Shown: positions 10,892-12,473 of the stretch, one piece after another | Numbering within the stretch: the stretch's first letter is position 1 | How the letters are laid out: the number at the start of each line of letters is the position of its first letter | NCBI GenBank assembly: GCA_937868245.1 | Contig: CALMMI010000636.1 | Coordinates: forward strand, 1 to 12,473 | Origin: an uncultured Ignavibacteria bacterium | GTDB lineage: Bacteria; Bacteroidota; Ignavibacteria; Kapaibacteriales; UBA961 | DNA: 12,473 bases | Direction: 5' to 3' | Notes under the pieces: generated by a model | What the model was told of the DNA's origin: nothing | The model's database searches: none | What the model saw: the letters and a program-made list of their open reading frames with translations, nothing else | Position numbers and translations under genes: made by a program

Positions 10892-12473
10892 ATGACTACA
10901 GATGAAAAACTAATTGAATCAAAATTTGGAAGATTCAGCACAACTAAAGTCAAAAAAGTTGAAGGCAATTTAGTTGTAATGTACACAAGGGTTTCCGGCA
11001 AGGGGCAATTCGACAAGAATGATTCTTTGGAAACGCAACGTAAAGCTATTGAGGAATACGCAACGAGAAACAATTTAATAATTGTTTCTCGTTTTGGCGA
11101 TACTTATGAAAGTGCTAAAACCGATGCGAGAAAAGAGTTTCAGAGTATGCTCAGTTTCATTCGGCAAAGCAAGGGTAAAATTGGAACCATCTTGGTTTAT
11201 AAAATGACTCGCTTCAGTCGGACTGGAGGGAAAGCAATTTCTATTGCAGATGAGTTAAGAGAAAAGCATGGCGTACATATTAAAGCAGTAACCGAACCGA
11301 TAGATACTTCTAATGCAAGTGGAGTTTTATTTCACGATATGCAATTATTATTCGGGCGTTGGGATAACGATCAACGCAAACAAGTTGCAATGGCAGGAAT
11401 GAAAGCCAAGTTTGAAAAAGGCATTTGGGTAGTGAAGCCACCACAGGGTTATGATATTGTGCGGTCAAACGGTGAACGCAAAATAATTGTGAATGCTGAT
11501 GGCAAGAAAATAAAAAAAGCGTGGGAGTGGAAAATACAAGGAATGAAGAATGAAGAAATTATTTTGAAACTTCAGGCACAAGGAGTGAAAATGTATAAGC
11601 AACAATTACATAAAATTTTCATCAACCCTTTTTACTGCGGTTTAATTTCTCATGGAATGCTAAATGGTAAAATTGTAGAGGGCGTTCACGAAAAAATGAT
11701 TTCCAAGGAAGAATTTATGAAAGTGAACGATATTGTTTCTTCATCTACAAAATATGGAGTACCGCATAAATTGGAAAATATCAATCTGCCCTTAAAGGTT
11801 TTTGTAAAATGTGCAGATTGCGACCAACCCTATACGGGCTATATTGTAAAAAAGAAAAATCTCTATTACTATAAATGCAGAACAAACGGATGCAAGTGCA
11901 ACAAAAGCGCAAAGTCGATGCATGAATTATTTGCAACGGACTTGGAGAATTACCAAATAAAGGAGGATTTAAACGAAGCCATTTTAATTGAATTAGAAAG
12001 CACCTATTACGAAAGGAACAAAGGCAATGTTGAGAAGGAAAAAGAGCTTAAAATTCGAATGGCAGAGCTTAAGAGGAATATTGAGAAACTTGAAGAGAAA
12101 CATTTTATTAAAGAAGAAATGCCAAAGGAAACCTACGATCGTTTCTTGGCAAAGTATATGGCGGATTATGCAATTTTACAGAAGGAAATCAACGGTTGCG
12201 GTATTTACATTTCGAACCTAAAAGAAATGCTAAATGAAGCCTCAATGTTGTGCCGAAACCTGCGTAAACTTTGGGAAGACGGTAGTATTGGCCTCAAGGA
12301 AAAACTGCAAAACTTACTCTTTCCTAACGGTCTGGTATATGACAAGGAAAAGGGGGCATTTCGAACCCCGGATTTGAATTACATTATTGCTGAAATCGCC
12401 CGACACACGGGCGATTTTGCTATAATAAAAAAGGGACTGAGCTTTTTTTATAAGCGTCAGTCCCTTTGTGCGG
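10892..12473 (+). CDS. Large serine recombinase (site-specific integrase), 3' end beyond the window
   Basis: The frame is open from ATG 10892 to the right edge (527 complete codons, no stop in the window). The resolvase N-domain contains VVMYTRVSGKGQ with catalytic Ser35, TYESAKTDARKEFQSML, and KMTRFSR with Arg107 and Arg110. The Recombinase domain spans about 183-285 (KPPQGYDIV, INPFYCGLISHG). A zinc-ribbon follows with Cys307, Cys310, Cys329 and Cys334 (KCADC, YKCRTNGCKC). Residues about 370-455 form the coiled coil typical of large serine recombinases, and the tail has LLFPNGLVYDKEKGAFRTPDLN. All expected domains are present, so the enzyme looks intact up to about residue 510; the last codons run through a hairpin. 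It should catalyse unidirectional integration between short att sites. Confidence 0.93.
   Translation, partial: MTTDEKLIESKFGRFSTTKVKKVEGNLVVMYTRVSGKGQFDKNDSLETQRKAIEEYATRNNLIIVSRFGDTYESAKTDARKEFQSMLSFIRQSKGKIGTILVYKMTRFSRTGGKAISIADELREKHGVHIKAVTEPIDTSNASGVLFHDMQLLFGRWDNDQRKQVAMAGMKAKFEKGIWVVKPPQGYDIVRSNGERKIIVNADGKKIKKAWEWKIQGMKNEEIILKLQAQGVKMYKQQLHKIFINPFYCGLISHGMLNGKIVEGVHEKMISKEEFMKVNDIVSSSTKYGVPHKLENINLPLKVFVKCADCDQPYTGYIVKKKNLYYYKCRTNGCKCNKSAKSMHELFATDLENYQIKEDLNEAILIELESTYYERNKGNVEKEKELKIRMAELKRNIEKLEEKHFIKEEMPKETYDRFLAKYMADYAILQKEINGCGIYISNLKEMLNEASMLCRNLRKLWEDGSIGLKEKLQNLLFPNGLVYDKEKGAFRTPDLNYIIAEIARHTGDFAIIKKGLSFFYKRQSLCA
12427..12467 (-). terminator. Intrinsic terminator for a minus-strand transcript, overlapping the recombinase 3' end
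   Basis: A perfect 11-bp inverted repeat, AAAGGGACTGA (12430-12440) and TCAGTCCCTTT (12457-12467), with a 16-nt loop. On the minus strand the stem is followed by six T residues (complement of 12427-12432), giving a good rho-independent terminator. On the plus strand only TTT follows. It therefore probably ends a gene entering from the right. Confidence 0.65.

Noticed and set aside
10837..11073. 78-aa minus-strand hydrophobic frame
   Set aside because: It is antisense to the recombinase start and the end of the 62-aa gene; its hydrophobicity is the complement of Lys/Glu-rich coding.
12027..12221. 64-aa plus-strand frame
   Set aside because: It is in a different frame inside the recombinase coiled coil; the real frame starts at 10892 and runs to the window edge.

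Overview
The window is AT-rich DNA from a member of the Bacteroidota. The evidence is the Bacteroidota-type promoter elements (-7 TAnnTTTG with a TTG/TTTG about 19 bp upstream), a TonB-dependent beta-barrel with a carboxypeptidase-regulatory-like N-terminal domain, several short lipoproteins with S/A-S-C or L-A-C lipoboxes, and A-rich rather than strong Shine-Dalgarno leaders. A class-level assignment (Chitinophagia, Sphingobacteriia or Flavobacteriia) cannot be made from this sequence alone.

Layout. At 1-1921 there is a small regulatory cluster: a GlxA-type (DJ-1/PfpI + AraC HTH) regulator cut by the left edge, a convergent SRPBCC protein, and a divergent HxlR regulator. The 98-bp SRPBCC/HxlR spacer carries two dyad operators and two overlapping consensus promoters. 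At 1922-2259 there is no intact gene; it holds a terminator and the decayed 5' end of a nucleoside-phosphorylase-like gene interrupted by a stop codon. At 2260-9327, minus strand, eight tightly packed genes form one apparent operon (all spacings from -4 to 18 bp). In transcription order they are an OmpR-family response regulator with a degenerate receiver, a ChrB C-terminal-domain protein, a coiled-coil lipoprotein, the two-domain chromate transporter ChrA, a PepSY-like lipoprotein, an exported Fe/Mn superoxide dismutase, a concanavalin-fold lipoprotein, and a TonB-dependent receptor. Its promoter region carries a pho-box-like direct repeat placed where the missing -33 element should be. Divergently, 9436-9858 encodes a small STAS/SpoIIAA-like protein.

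From 9859 the character changes. A 443-bp non-coding stretch contains a C-rich array with about 11-bp periodicity and a canonical G-quadruplex motif on the minus strand. It is followed by two small hypothetical genes and a large serine recombinase (10892 to the right edge). The recombinase is open through the window end. Its last codons overlap a hairpin that reads as an intrinsic terminator for a minus-strand transcript entering from the right, and I infer that the unseen gene may be a tRNA used as an integration site.

Interpretation. The chr/SOD operon looks like an envelope-wide response: ChrA moves chromate across the inner membrane, the SOD acts outside the cytoplasm on superoxide that chromium redox cycling can generate, and lipoproteins plus a TonB receptor serve the periplasm and outer membrane. 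Control is probably by the first gene product acting on the direct-repeat box. The adjacent recombinase suggests, but does not prove, that this block is cargo of an integrative element. No rRNA, tRNA, CRISPR array or complete insertion sequence is visible inside the window.
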